Assembly (NCBI GenBank): GCA_937941095.1
Contig: CALDYJ010000100.1
Span: 1-45,457 of the forward strand
Direction of reading: 5' to 3'
Length of the DNA stretch: 45,457 bases
DNA from: an uncultured Saprospiraceae bacterium
GTDB lineage: Bacteria; Bacteroidota; Bacteroidia; Chitinophagales; Saprospiraceae
Shown here: piece after piece, positions 26,203-35,794 of the stretch
Numbering within the stretch: the first letter of the stretch is position 1
Layout of the letters: each line of letters opens with the position of its first letter
Translations under genes and position numbers: made by a program
The notes under the pieces: model-generated
Seen by the model: only the letters and a program-made list of their open reading frames with translations
Told to the model about the DNA's origin: nothing
Database searches by the model: none

Positions 26203-29200
26203 TTAATTTATTTTTATAAATTTCTTTGTGTGAATGTAATTATCATTTGTAACAAATTCAACAAAGTAAACACCATTTGTTAAATCATTAACAAGAACTT
26301 TATCTGTTCCTTGCTTGATTGATTTTACGGTGTGACCTAAATGATTTATGATTTTTATAGCGATGATGTCATCTTTCAGTCCTTGAATGTTCAATGATTC
26401 GCTACTAGGATTTGGAAATATCCTTAAATCTTTAAAAACTTCTAATTCTTCTGTTCCTACCATTAAACAATCTGGTTGATCGTATTCCCTTATTTCACAA
26501 AATTCTTCATCTTCATCTAAGCAAATCTTAACGATATCTTGATCAGTTCCTGGTCTTGGACTTATTCCTGCATAAATAATAGGAAGAGATTGAATATCTA
26601 TGGATCCCATTGAAAAATCATTTACCCAGAGATAAAATTGATCTCCAGAAAAATTTTCGGTTTCGAAATTAAGGTTTATAGAATAGGAGGTTCCTTGCTC
26701 ATTACAATCCAATGTTTCAATTTCGATGTTAGTTATTTTTGGATCATCTGGATTGGTGGTATTAAAACATGCAGGCTTTTCATATTCTAAGACTATACAA
26801 CATTCTTCATTGTCATTTACACAGACCCTGATGATGTCATAATCTGAATTTGCTCTCGGGGTGATGCCAATGATTTGGAATGGTGGATTTTCTGCAAAAG
26901 GGTAGAAGCCATAATATTCATTGTTTACCCAAACATCAAAAAAGTCATTTCCCGGATTTTGAAATTGAAAAAACACGCTTGCATCATAAGTGCCATTGTC
27001 TAAGTCACAATCAATTTCATCTACCCTTAAATTAGAAAGTTCACAATCTTTGTTTTCGTTATCACAATTTACTAATCCTAATTCAAAAACTGATTTGCAG
27101 TCTTCATCTTCTACATCAAAGACGACGAATTCATAAAGCAACCCTGTGTTCGCTTCTAAAGGACCTAAGATGATAGGCAATTTAGCAACATCAAACTCTC
27201 CATAAGCTGTCCCATTTCCTCTTATGTCTACTTGGCCACTTGTACCTTGATGTTCAAAATTTATATAAGCTATAAATGTTCCATCAGAAAGACATTCAAC
27301 TTCTACATTCAACTCATTGATTTCGCATTCTTCACCTGTACTGCAATTAGGAGGTAAGTATTCCAATTCTTTGCAACAATTAGGATCATCATTTACACAA
27401 ACCACAATGATGTCATAGTCAGAATTTATTCTAGGCATTATGTTAGTAAGCTGAAGTTTTGAACCATTTAAGAATGAATAAAAACCAATGTATTCTCCAT
27501 TTATCCAAATTTCAAAAAAGTCATTTTCAGCATTTTCTTCACTTACTGTTATATTCATAGAATAAGAACCATCTTCCGGATCACAATCATAAGTTTCAAT
27601 TACTGAGACTGAAATGATGCATTCATCGGACGGTTCACAAGGTTCAGCTTCAAAGCCAACATCGTTTAGGCACTCTATTCCATTTTCATTATAAATAACA
27701 ACAAATTCATTAATTGCATCACTAAGTTCGAAAGGACCCAATTTGATTTCGCCTGGAATGACAAAGTTTCCATAATCTGTTCCATTACCTCTTACATTAA
27801 CAAGGCTAATATTGTCTGAATGTTCAAAATTTAAATAGACATAGTATGTTCCATCTTCTAAACATTCTTGTTCTACAGTAATTTCACCAATAAAACAAGG
27901 ACTAGGTTCACACGGTATTTCGTCAAGAATTAATTGAGCAGAACATTCTTCTAATTCAGCATCTGATACATTGATCACATATTGACCGTTTACTGCAGGA
28001 TCCAATGGGCCTAAAGTGACAAAAAGTTCTTCCCCTTCTTGACTGGATTCAAATAGTAATTGTTCATTCACATAAAAATGTGCTTCAGAAAAAAGTGATG
28101 CTGCATGATAAACTAAATCAATATAAAAGTTAGCTCCATCACAATAGAGTTCAGCGACTGAAATGTCTATACTACAATCACTAGAACAATTAGGAGGCAT
28201 GTACTCAATAACATCACAACAATCTGGATGATCATTAACACAAACTTTCACAATGTCATAATCCGAATTTTCTCTAGGAATAATGTTATTAAAAGTTAAG
28301 GAAGTTCCATCTGCAAATGGAAAATAATCGATCAATTCATTATTAATCCAAACCTCAAAAAAGTCATTTCCCGGATCCAAGTATTCGAAATCAATGTCCA
28401 TAGAATAAGAACCATCTTCAGGATTACATTCGTAAGTTTCAACCACAATGTCATAAATGACACAATCTCCAACAGGCTCACAAGGCTCAGCTTCAAAAAT
28501 AACCTCATTGCTACAAATTGTCGGTGTAGTTGCATTGAAGACAACAAATTCGTTGACTACATCATTCGGCCCAAAAGGTCCTAATTTTATTTCTTCAAAT
28601 ACATTGAAATTTCCGTAGTTAGTTCCATTACCTCTCACATTGTAATTGTTCACAAATTCTGAGGTCACAAATAAATAAACAAAGTAAGTTCCATTGTCTA
28701 AACATTCTTGCTCATATGTAATGGATTCAATTTCACAGCCTCCAAAATCACAAGGTGTTTCCACCAATTTTATTTCATCCGTACAAATTTCAAACTCTGC
28801 ATCTAATACACTTATAATGTATTCACCATCAATAGGAGCAGGCAGAGGTCCAAAACTTACATTAAGGTTTTGACCTACTTCACTTGATTGTAGTAATAAA
28901 ACATCATTTACATAAAAATGCGCCTCCGAAACTAGATTGCTTGCAGCATAATCTAAAACAATAAAGAAATTGGCTCCATCACAATAAAGTTCTGCTTGAT
29001 CAATTTCAATGCTGCAATCTGCAGTGTTAACACAATCCACAGGATCGAATTCAATGTCTCGCGAACAAAATTCATTTTCGCTGTCAATAATCACCAGTTC
29101 ATTAATGGTCTGGTCATTTGTAAATGGGCCTAAAACAATCGGTTGTTGATTTACATCAAATTGTCCATAGTTATTTCCATTGCCACGAATGATTATTTCA

Positions 29201-30510
29201 CCAGAAGTAAATTGATGCTCATAAAATACATTCAAATTATAAGTTCCATCGTCTAAGCATTCATGGCCTATGTTTATATCTGCAATTTGACATTCCTCAC
29301 AGCCTGATCCGAAAAAATCTACTATATAACCACCGTTGCATTGTGGATCTGCAGAGTCATTTATAAATACGTTAAATGAAATCCCTATATCTTGAATAGC
29401 TATTGGACCTACTATTATTGGTTGCTGATCTACTGGATGATCTTTAATGGTTTCAAAATTATCGCATACAAAATCTACAAAGCCTGAAGTGTTTTCATGT
29501 TCAAAATAAAAATGCAAATTATAAGTTCCGTCATAGTTACATTCGACTTCAAAGTTTGGAGCGGATACATAACAGGTTTCATTACCTATACAATTTATTG
29601 GTCCGATTGTACCTTCACGAAAACAATTAAGATTTATCTGATCCTGTACCTTTATTTCATAAATGCTACCATCACCAATAAATGGGCTTAATTCGATTAA
29701 ATCTAAATTGATATAAGCAAAAGTTCCAAAGTAATTTCCATCGATATAAATCAAACAAGAATCGCTTGTATTGATGTATTCGAAGTGCGGATAAACACTA
29801 TAAATTCCATTAGGATCACATTCACTTCTTTCTTCTAAATTTAAATCTCCAATTAAGCATTCAGTACTCGTGCAATCAGGAGCTTCAACTTCAACTTCGA
29901 TGCAACAAGTTTCTGATTCATTTGCACAAATTTTAAAGACATCAATTCCTGAAGGATTTGAATTACTCAGGTTTCCATATTCTCTTTGATAGACTTTAGG
30001 ATAAGCTCGAGCAAAAATATTTCCTATTTTTTCTTCGTTGTGGTAAACTTGGATTTCACTTCTATCAATGTAACTATGGCCAAAGGTAATACTGGCAGCA
30101 TAGGTACTGCTAAAAATATCGCACTGACCGATTTCAACACTAAGATCTGTCAAGGAACAAGTACCTGGACATTCAGGTGTTGTGAAAGTTAAAAATTCAC
30201 CACAATCAAGATTGTCATTGTCTTGCACATAGATGAAGACATCACTTCCATTTCCTAACCAAAATTCATCAATCCTCACAAAAGGATCAGGGTAGGTTTC
30301 AAAATATTGGTAGAAATCTCCATTTACAAATAGATCAAACCCCGCCTCATTTCCATTTTCAACATCAAAGGCTATGTCTACTCCGAAACTACCATCATCA
30401 TTGCAATCGGCAAAAGCTTCAACAATCAGGTTATTGATCGCACAATCTTGAGCTATACAATGGTTCGAAAAAAAGAGAAACGCAATAAATAAGCTGTAAA
30501 ATATCCTCAT
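26203..30510 (-). CDS. Giant secreted protein of 14 cysteine-bearing repeats with T9SS domain
   Basis: A 1435-aa protein with signal peptide MRIFYSLFIAFLFFSNHCIA. It consists of about 14 repeats of 90-105 residues, most opening with C-x-I/L, then a second cysteine in C-x3-DGTY, and closing with a cysteine after 'ND..C' or 'PC'. Three flavours recur: A (AELYCDGANF, EAHFYVN), B (ECLDNGTY, RGNGTNYGNF, LGPF) and C (DPEDGSYSM, FFEVWINNE, NSDYDI, VCVND-x3-CC). Units 6-8 and 9-11 are both A-B-C, a duplicated 840-bp block. About residues 1356-1435 (LRIFPNPSSESLNIQG to KKFIKIN) are a type A T9SS sorting domain. It is probably a disulfide-braced surface fibre or adhesin of Ig-like modules; no enzyme motif is seen. 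The downstream hydrolase starts one base after the stop. Confidence 0.9.
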   Translation of the reverse strand: MRIFYSLFIAFLFFSNHCIAQDCAINNLIVEAFADCNDDGSFGVDIAFDVENGNEAGFDLFVNGDFYQYFETYPDPFVRIDEFWLGNGSDVFIYVQDNDNLDCGEFLTFTTPECPGTCSLTDLSVEIGQCDIFSSTYAASITFGHSYIDRSEIQVYHNEEKIGNIFARAYPKVYQREYGNLSNSNPSGIDVFKICANESETCCIEVEVEAPDCTSTECLIGDLNLEERSECDPNGIYSVYPHFEYINTSDSCLIYIDGNYFGTFAYINLDLIELSPFIGDGSIYEIKVQDQINLNCFREGTIGPINCIGNETCYVSAPNFEVECNYDGTYNLHFYFEHENTSGFVDFVCDNFETIKDHPVDQQPIIVGPIAIQDIGISFNVFINDSADPQCNGGYIVDFFGSGCEECQIADINIGHECLDDGTYNLNVFYEHQFTSGEIIIRGNGNNYGQFDVNQQPIVLGPFTNDQTINELVIIDSENEFCSRDIEFDPVDCVNTADCSIEIDQAELYCDGANFFIVLDYAASNLVSEAHFYVNDVLLLQSSEVGQNLNVSFGPLPAPIDGEYIISVLDAEFEICTDEIKLVETPCDFGGCEIESITYEQECLDNGTYFVYLFVTSEFVNNYNVRGNGTNYGNFNVFEEIKLGPFGPNDVVNEFVVFNATTPTICSNEVIFEAEPCEPVGDCVIYDIVVETYECNPEDGSYSMDIDFEYLDPGNDFFEVWINNELIDYFPFADGTSLTFNNIIPRENSDYDIVKVCVNDHPDCCDVIEYMPPNCSSDCSIDISVAELYCDGANFYIDLVYHAASLFSEAHFYVNEQLLFESSQEGEELFVTLGPLDPAVNGQYVINVSDAELEECSAQLILDEIPCEPSPCFIGEITVEQECLEDGTYYVYLNFEHSDNISLVNVRGNGTDYGNFVIPGEIKLGPFELSDAINEFVVIYNENGIECLNDVGFEAEPCEPSDECIISVSVIETYDCDPEDGSYSMNITVSEENAENDFFEIWINGEYIGFYSFLNGSKLQLTNIMPRINSDYDIIVVCVNDDPNCCKELEYLPPNCSTGEECEINELNVEVECLSDGTFIAYINFEHQGTSGQVDIRGNGTAYGEFDVAKLPIILGPLEANTGLLYEFVVFDVEDEDCKSVFELGLVNCDNENKDCELSNLRVDEIDCDLDNGTYDASVFFQFQNPGNDFFDVWVNNEYYGFYPFAENPPFQIIGITPRANSDYDIIRVCVNDNEECCIVLEYEKPACFNTTNPDDPKITNIEIETLDCNEQGTSYSINLNFETENFSGDQFYLWVNDFSMGSIDIQSLPIIYAGISPRPGTDQDIVKICLDEDEEFCEIREYDQPDCLMVGTEELEVFKDLRIFPNPSSESLNIQGLKDDIIAIKIINHLGHTVKSIKQGTDKVLVNDLTNGVYFVEFVTNDNYIHTKKFIKIN
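27336..29025 (-). repeat. Duplicated three-repeat block inside the giant secreted protein
   Basis: Two consecutive segments of roughly 840-850 bases (about 28184-29025 and 27336-28184) each encode one A, one B and one C repeat in the same order. Their openings are AELYCDGANFF and AELYCDGANFY, EQECLDNGTYFV and EQECLEDGTYYV, ETYECNPEDGSYSM and ETYDCDPEDGSYSM. The boundaries are approximate. Confidence 0.8.
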
Positions 30511-30700
30511 GAGTTTATGGTCTTAAAATTCTTAATGTTAAATAAGGTACTCTAATTAAAGGGTGTAAATCCTATAAACGCTGCTTTTCATAAATAGTCT
30601 TTTTTAATAAAAATATTAAATATTGTTAAATATGATAAAGTCGCAACATATTAAAAGCATTGTGTCGTTTATAGGAAGGACTTATAAAAATAAATGTAAT

Positions 30701-31759
30701 ATGAAATTTTGGAATTTTGTGTCAGTAATTTTGACGGTTTCTTTACTTGTTTGCTGTAATAGTGACGATGAAGGCGCAGATAATGGGGGCAGCACTCCTG
30801 AAGAGAATTTAAGCGAATTTTATACCATCAATATCCAAGATGAATTTACAACTCCTCCAGCTAAAGTATCTGTTTTTTATAGGGTAGAAGATGCTAATGG
30901 AGATCCTGTTCCAGACCTGAGTCAAGATGATTTCAATATTTTCGAAAAAGGAAGAAATGATACAGCCTTCAAAACCATCTCTAAAGATGAAGCAGATAGA
31001 GTCATCTCAGACAATACTAATGTCTTTAAGTACAATGTGATGATGCTATTAGACTTATCAGCATCTGTTACAAATAATCATTTAACAGAAGTTAAGGCTT
31101 CCGCTTCTCAGTTCGTTCATAGTATTTTAGGTACTAATCTAAATACTTCCACAAGGATTGGAATTTTTTGGTTTGATGGAGCAGATAATTTACATGTTTT
31201 GCATGACTTCACAAATAAAATAAATGACCTAGATGACTCAATAGATGAGATAAACGGAAACATGTCTTTTGATAATTCGACTGACCTATATGGTGCAGTC
31301 ATCAAAGGAACTGAGTTGACAAATGCTAGAATTCAACAAGATCAATTAGTTGATTTTCAAAGCTCTGGAGCTATTTTGATTTTTACAGATGGAACTGATC
31401 AAGCAGCCCGATATACCAAAGCTGAAGCTTACGAAACAGTCGATTCCTTTTCAAAAAACATCAACTATTATACAGTTGGCTTAGGCAATGAAATCGATCA
31501 AGATGTTTTAGAGACGCTTGGAAAGAAAGCAACAGTCCTGGCTGAAGATGGGGAAGAACTCACCGAAAAATTTACTCAAATTTCTGACTTAATTTATAAA
31601 GAAATCAACAGTTTCTACCTCTTTGAATATTGCACACCTAAAAGGGATGGTTCTGGAATCAATGAACTTAGGATAGAACTAAAAGTAGAAGAAAGAAGCG
31701 GGAGTAAAGAAACCACTTTTGATGCTACTGGTTTTAGGTCAGGATGTGAATTGAATTAA
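30701..31759 (+). CDS. VWA-domain lipoprotein, probably surface-exposed
   Basis: A 352-aa protein from the ATG at 30701. The frame is open further upstream to 30623, but the extra 26 residues would precede an otherwise perfect lipoprotein signal (MKFWNFVSVILTVSLLVCC), so the inner start is preferred. The lipid cysteine is Cys18 or Cys19, followed by NSDDEG; acidic residues here are typical of surface-export signals on Bacteroidota lipoproteins. After a short beta region comes a von Willebrand A domain with MIDAS motif DLSAS (Asp118, Ser120, Ser122), a candidate Thr194 and TDG (Asp230). It likely binds a protein ligand through a metal ion. It starts a row of three lipoprotein genes and is divergent from the giant repeat protein. 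Confidence 0.88.
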   Translation: MKFWNFVSVILTVSLLVCCNSDDEGADNGGSTPEENLSEFYTINIQDEFTTPPAKVSVFYRVEDANGDPVPDLSQDDFNIFEKGRNDTAFKTISKDEADRVISDNTNVFKYNVMMLLDLSASVTNNHLTEVKASASQFVHSILGTNLNTSTRIGIFWFDGADNLHVLHDFTNKINDLDDSIDEINGNMSFDNSTDLYGAVIKGTELTNARIQQDQLVDFQSSGAILIFTDGTDQAARYTKAEAYETVDSFSKNINYYTVGLGNEIDQDVLETLGKKATVLAEDGEELTEKFTQISDLIYKEINSFYLFEYCTPKRDGSGINELRIELKVEERSGSKETTFDATGFRSGCELN

Positions 31760-31801
31760 GCTTTAATATAAATCATGCCTAATCAAACCCAACCCTTTTA
31801 A

Positions 31802-31833
31802 AAGTATCTTAGTCTTTATTAAAAAAGATACTT
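31802..31833 (+). promoter_or_regulatory. Perfect inverted repeat abutting a lipoprotein start codon
   Basis: AAGTATCTT (31802-31810) and AAGATACTT (31825-31833) are perfect 9-bp arms; the second ends at the base before the ATG at 31834. In RNA this hairpin would occupy the ribosome-binding position. It could instead be a transcription-factor site. Confidence 0.45.
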
Positions 31834-32328
31834 ATGAAATATTTAATCCATCTTGTTCTATTATTCTCTATGTTCATTTTAGGAGCATGTGATGATAATG
31901 AGATTCAACCAAAAGGGGACATTATCGACGGAATATATGAAGGAAAAATGTACTACGAAGTCGATAAATTCGTCTTTCGAGAGGAGATGCAGTTTCAATC
32001 TTTTCGCGACACTTTCATCCATTTAATCGATACATTTGACATCAGCATAAAGATAAAAGGGAAAAATTATTTCGCAGGTATGGGAGATGGAGATTACGCT
32101 ATAGAAAATGATAGTATTTTGTTTAATTTAGTTAATGATTATTGTCCTCCAAATGCAGATTGTGGCTATTTTATAGCCGGCCAAATTTTCAGAATAGAAC
32201 AACATGTGGATAGTCTTTTCTTAGTGCACGATCTTGATTGGTTTGTATCTTCTCCCATAGGAAATTTAGAATTAGCAAAAGATTCCTCTCGTCTTTTTAA
32301 TAGAGTAGAATTGGTTAAAGTGGATTGA
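31834..32328 (+). CDS. Small predicted surface lipoprotein
   Basis: A 164-aa protein with a textbook lipobox (MKYLIHLVLLFSMFILGAC, lipid Cys19) followed by DDNEIQ, an acidic tail suited to surface export. I recognise no domain. The body alternates strands, with GIYEGKMYYEVDKFVFREEM, ISIKIKGKNYFAGMGDGDY and NRVELVKVD, and reads like a small lipocalin-like or META-type beta-barrel domain (inference). Two cysteines (in DYCPPNADCGYF) may form a disulfide. It lies between the VWA and carboxypeptidase-regulatory lipoproteins, with its own perfect dyad in front. Confidence 0.75.
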   Translation: MKYLIHLVLLFSMFILGACDDNEIQPKGDIIDGIYEGKMYYEVDKFVFREEMQFQSFRDTFIHLIDTFDISIKIKGKNYFAGMGDGDYAIENDSILFNLVNDYCPPNADCGYFIAGQIFRIEQHVDSLFLVHDLDWFVSSPIGNLELAKDSSRLFNRVELVKVD

Positions 32329-32436
32329 AGGTTTATTTTAAGCCATTTTTTTATTCAGCTGCAACGTTTTTGAATTTGATATTGTACTAAGAGTAACAGT
32401 ACTGTAAATCTATTGTTTACATCAATATTCAAAAAA

Positions 32437-35205
32437 ATGAAACTGAATTACTTATACCTATCAGCACTCTTTCTGTGCAGCTTAATAATCCTTTTTTCTT
32501 GTCGAGAAGATGAGATCATTACTAAACAAACTGATGAGATCCCACCCATTGAAGAATTTACTGAAACAGGGCTTAAAGGTCAAGTTTTTGACTTAACAGG
32601 AGCTCCAGTGCAAAACATAAACATTGACCTTTTATCCAATGGCATTAGTATAGCCAATACCCAATCAAATGAATTTGGATTTTTTAAATTTACGGATGTA
32701 CCATTAAGTGAAGATGGTGCATTAATAAGATTTATTGGAGAAGGATATTTTGAAAATTATAAATTTGTATACCCTGAAGCAGGTGCCATGGCTTGGACTA
32801 GCGCTCAAATGGTAGAGAAAAAATTGACGAGACAATTTATGGCTACTGAAGCGACAGAAGTTACTTTTCAAAACAAAGCAAAAGTAAAGTTTGAAGCCAA
32901 TTCGATTATGACTTCAACTGGTCAAGATTATACTGGCAATGTCAATCTTTATGCCTATTGGTATAATCCAGAAGACGGATCTTTCTATGAAGAAACTCCT
33001 GGAGATCTTCGGGCAGAAAATGCTGATGGTGATGTCGTACAACTCGCCTCATATGGAATGTTAGCGGTAGAAATCTACAATGACTCAGGAGAAAAACTAA
33101 ACATAAAAAGCGGCTCTAAAGCTCAGATCACAGTGCCACTAAGTAGTGACTTAGATGCTGCTGCTCCAGAAGAGATACCTCTGTGGTATTTTGATGAAGA
33201 AAATGGAACTTGGAAAGAAGAAGGCCTTGCTACGAAACAAGGAGACGTCTATGTCGGCGAAGTCGAACATTTTTCTTTTTGGAATTGTGATGTCCCATTT
33301 GATTATGTTACCATAAAAGGGAAAGTGGGGCTGGATTCTCAATTTTTGCCAAGGTATAAAGTAACGGCAACTACCAATACAGTATTGGGAAGTGGAGTTA
33401 CTTACACTAATTCAGCAGGCTGTTTTGAAGGTAAAGTTCCAAAAGGAGTACCAATGATTATCAGGGTAATAAGCAAAGATTTTTGCTTAACACCTGTGGT
33501 GATCTTTGAAAAAGAATATACGTTTGAAGAGGATACAGATCTTGGTTTATTAACCGTTACCTTCCCTGTTCAGAAAAGCTTCATATTAAACGCGCAGGCA
33601 TTAGATTGTCAAGAACTTCCAGTTCCAAATGCATACTTAAGATTTAGTGCAGCGGGCAGAAGTTTTGTTTATGAAAGTGATGCGAATGGGTCTATATCAG
33701 AAAACATAATTGCATGTGATCCAATTGTAGGAGGCGAAATACAAGCTTTTGATTTAAACACAAATAAGCAATCGGATATCAGTCAAGTAGTCTTTAACGC
33801 CAATCAAGAATCAGAATTAGTTTCTTTGAGAGTATGTGATGAACTGGAACCTTTCTTAGACATGTCTATTAATGGTTGTGCTACAGTCGAAATGCCAGAT
33901 CCTCAAATCTTCCGTTTAGATGAATCAAGCTATTTGGTATATTCTTACGATTACGATAATGGATCCTATATTGCGATGATCATAGATGCAGCTTCTAGTC
34001 CTTCTAGAATCCTGAAAGGATATTATAGAATATATCGAACAGATTTGGGCATTCAAGAGTCAGTATTATGTCCTGCTGTTGTAGCTTCTGGGCAAGAACC
34101 TGTTTGTGATGGTCTTAGTGTGGATAAACTAGAAGTTAATAGCTTAACGAATGATGTTTTTGGTGTTGTTTCGGGCTATTTAAACGATGCCAATGGAAAT
34201 GAAAATACCCTTGAAGTGTCATTTACCTTAAACATTGAAGAAGAAAAATTGTCTCGTGTTCCTGTAGAAGTAAAGGTCTGGCTCGATTTGAATGAAAATG
34301 GAATTCAAGATCAAGGAGAACCATTCCCTACAGAATCAGGTTGGGGTTATACTGCAACTGATTTAGCCGCAAGTTCCAGATTTAGAGTGGAAATTTTTAG
34401 GACTAAAGGTAGCTATGATAAAACGACAGGAATCCTTACGTATGAAGTCTTGTCAAATGATTGGGTTCGACTAAGTACAAGTAATGGCTTTCCCATCACT
34501 AAAATGAACGAAGGTTCTGACAGATCAATAGACAATGATTTCAATCCTAATACTGGAGATACCAATGAAATATTTATTGAGCCGGGAGTACCTTATGAAA
34601 ATCTAGGTCTTGGATTAATTGATCAGTCAGGGATGTATTGTGATATCGGGCCATTCAATTGTATACCTGCCGTTTTAAACGCTTCCGCAGGAGGCGGACA
34701 AGGGCCTTATTCTTTCGAGTGGTCTAATGGAAGTACAAGTTCAGTCGTTTTTGCACAATCAACAGGCTTTTATACTGTAACCATCACAGATCAAAATGGA
34801 GAAAGCTGTTCAAAAGAAATAGAAGTAGTAGAAAAATCTACAAGACTAAGTGGCTTCGTTTTTATAGATGAAACTGGAGGTCAAGATAATGTTTATGATC
34901 CGGGCATTGACACTCGCTACGAAGGTGCTGATTTTCATGTTAGAAGAGCTGTAAATACTCAAAATGTAACATCTTTTAGTTCAGACTCAGAAGGCAATTT
35001 CGAGGTAACTAGTTTGTATCCTATGGCAAAAGAATTTGTTTTACAAATGGATAACATAGCAGGTTATGAATTAGTAGAACCGAATGCTTCTTCAGACGAA
35101 TCTATAGACAGCGATTTAAGCTCAGATTGTGATAATTGTGCAACATTTTTGATCGACGAATGTGATACTGAAGCTGTAATTACTGTTGGATTACGAAAAC
35201 TATAA
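32437..35205 (+). CDS. Large surface lipoprotein with CarboxypepD_reg, SprB and SdrD-B-like domains
   Basis: A 922-aa protein from the ATG at 32437; a TTG eight codons upstream is less likely because the signal peptide fits the ATG (MKLNYLYLSALFLCSLIILFSC, lipid Cys22, then REDE). Residues about 45-125 are a carboxypeptidase-regulatory-like beta sandwich (GLKGQVFDLTGAPVQNINID), and similar segments recur later. Residues about 738-800 match a SprB repeat: GQGPYSFEWSNGSTSS, then TGFYTVTITDQNGESC. Residues about 802-922 look like an SdrD-B-type domain (LSGFVFIDETGG, SDSEGNFEVTSLYP). The gene ends 8 bases before an ECF sigma factor gene, so the surface protein and the regulator are co-transcribed. 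It could be a surface sensor, adhesin or the main target of that sigma factor. Confidence 0.87.
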   Translation: MKLNYLYLSALFLCSLIILFSCREDEIITKQTDEIPPIEEFTETGLKGQVFDLTGAPVQNINIDLLSNGISIANTQSNEFGFFKFTDVPLSEDGALIRFIGEGYFENYKFVYPEAGAMAWTSAQMVEKKLTRQFMATEATEVTFQNKAKVKFEANSIMTSTGQDYTGNVNLYAYWYNPEDGSFYEETPGDLRAENADGDVVQLASYGMLAVEIYNDSGEKLNIKSGSKAQITVPLSSDLDAAAPEEIPLWYFDEENGTWKEEGLATKQGDVYVGEVEHFSFWNCDVPFDYVTIKGKVGLDSQFLPRYKVTATTNTVLGSGVTYTNSAGCFEGKVPKGVPMIIRVISKDFCLTPVVIFEKEYTFEEDTDLGLLTVTFPVQKSFILNAQALDCQELPVPNAYLRFSAAGRSFVYESDANGSISENIIACDPIVGGEIQAFDLNTNKQSDISQVVFNANQESELVSLRVCDELEPFLDMSINGCATVEMPDPQIFRLDESSYLVYSYDYDNGSYIAMIIDAASSPSRILKGYYRIYRTDLGIQESVLCPAVVASGQEPVCDGLSVDKLEVNSLTNDVFGVVSGYLNDANGNENTLEVSFTLNIEEEKLSRVPVEVKVWLDLNENGIQDQGEPFPTESGWGYTATDLAASSRFRVEIFRTKGSYDKTTGILTYEVLSNDWVRLSTSNGFPITKMNEGSDRSIDNDFNPNTGDTNEIFIEPGVPYENLGLGLIDQSGMYCDIGPFNCIPAVLNASAGGGQGPYSFEWSNGSTSSVVFAQSTGFYTVTITDQNGESCSKEIEVVEKSTRLSGFVFIDETGGQDNVYDPGIDTRYEGADFHVRRAVNTQNVTSFSSDSEGNFEVTSLYPMAKEFVLQMDNIAGYELVEPNASSDESIDSDLSSDCDNCATFLIDECDTEAVITVGLRKL

Positions 35206-35213
35206 AAGCAGAC

Positions 35214-35792
35214 TTGAGCAATAAAGAAAACATAGCCTTACTCATAGGACCTTTAAAGAAGAAAGATCCTATTGCACAAAAACAATTGGTTAACATCCAA
35301 GGTAAAAAGTTGTATGGCTTATGCATCCGATACATGGGAGATCAACATCTTGCCAAAGACGTCTTGCAAGATTCCTTTATTAGGATTTTTCAATTCATAG
35401 AATTGTTCGATCCTAAGAAAGGAAACTTGCAAGCCTGGATGAAAACCATAACAATAAGGCTATGTCTCAATACCCTAAAAAGTAACAAAGATTATAAAAG
35501 CCTTTATACTGAAAATGGCGAGCTAAATCACAATGTGTTAGACGCCCATACTCAAAACCCTAAAGCTGTTGAAAAACTAAATACTGATGACTTACTGAAA
35601 TTAGTAGAATCATTACCCAACCATTACCGTGAGATTTTTAATCTCGCGGTAATCGATGGCTATTCTCACAAAGAAATTTCTAAAATGATTGGTATCAAAG
35701 AATCTTCTTGCCGATCAAGATTAAATAGAGCCAAAGAAATGATGCGTAATAAAGTTACAAACATTGACAATGTCATTGCAAAAAGATCTTAA
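35214..35792 (+). CDS. ECF-type RNA polymerase sigma factor
   Basis: A 192-aa protein. The start is TTG at 35214: no ATG is in frame until within region 2, and the frame before it runs into the preceding gene. Region 2 covers about residues 30-85 (LCIRYMGDQHLAKDVLQDSF, FDPKKGNLQAWMKTI). Region 4 covers about 125-185 (LVESLPNHYREIFNLAVIDG, YSHKEISKMIGIKESSCRSR), with the helix-turn-helix expected for -35 recognition. No extra domain is present. It sits between the large lipoprotein (8 bases) and a membrane protein (2 bases downstream) that probably acts as its anti-sigma factor. The weak start codon may keep expression low. Confidence 0.93.
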   Translation: MSNKENIALLIGPLKKKDPIAQKQLVNIQGKKLYGLCIRYMGDQHLAKDVLQDSFIRIFQFIELFDPKKGNLQAWMKTITIRLCLNTLKSNKDYKSLYTENGELNHNVLDAHTQNPKAVEKLNTDDLLKLVESLPNHYREIFNLAVIDGYSHKEISKMIGIKESSCRSRLNRAKEMMRNKVTNIDNVIAKRS

Positions 35793-35794
35793 AA

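Noticed and set aside
30623..30700. An upstream extension of the VWA lipoprotein by 26 residues
   Set aside because: It would bury the lipoprotein signal that begins at the ATG at 30701. The shorter start is the better one.
32396..32405. The 10-bp palindrome ACAGTACTGT before the large lipoprotein gene
   Set aside because: It is too short and isolated to claim as an operator without a second copy or conservation.
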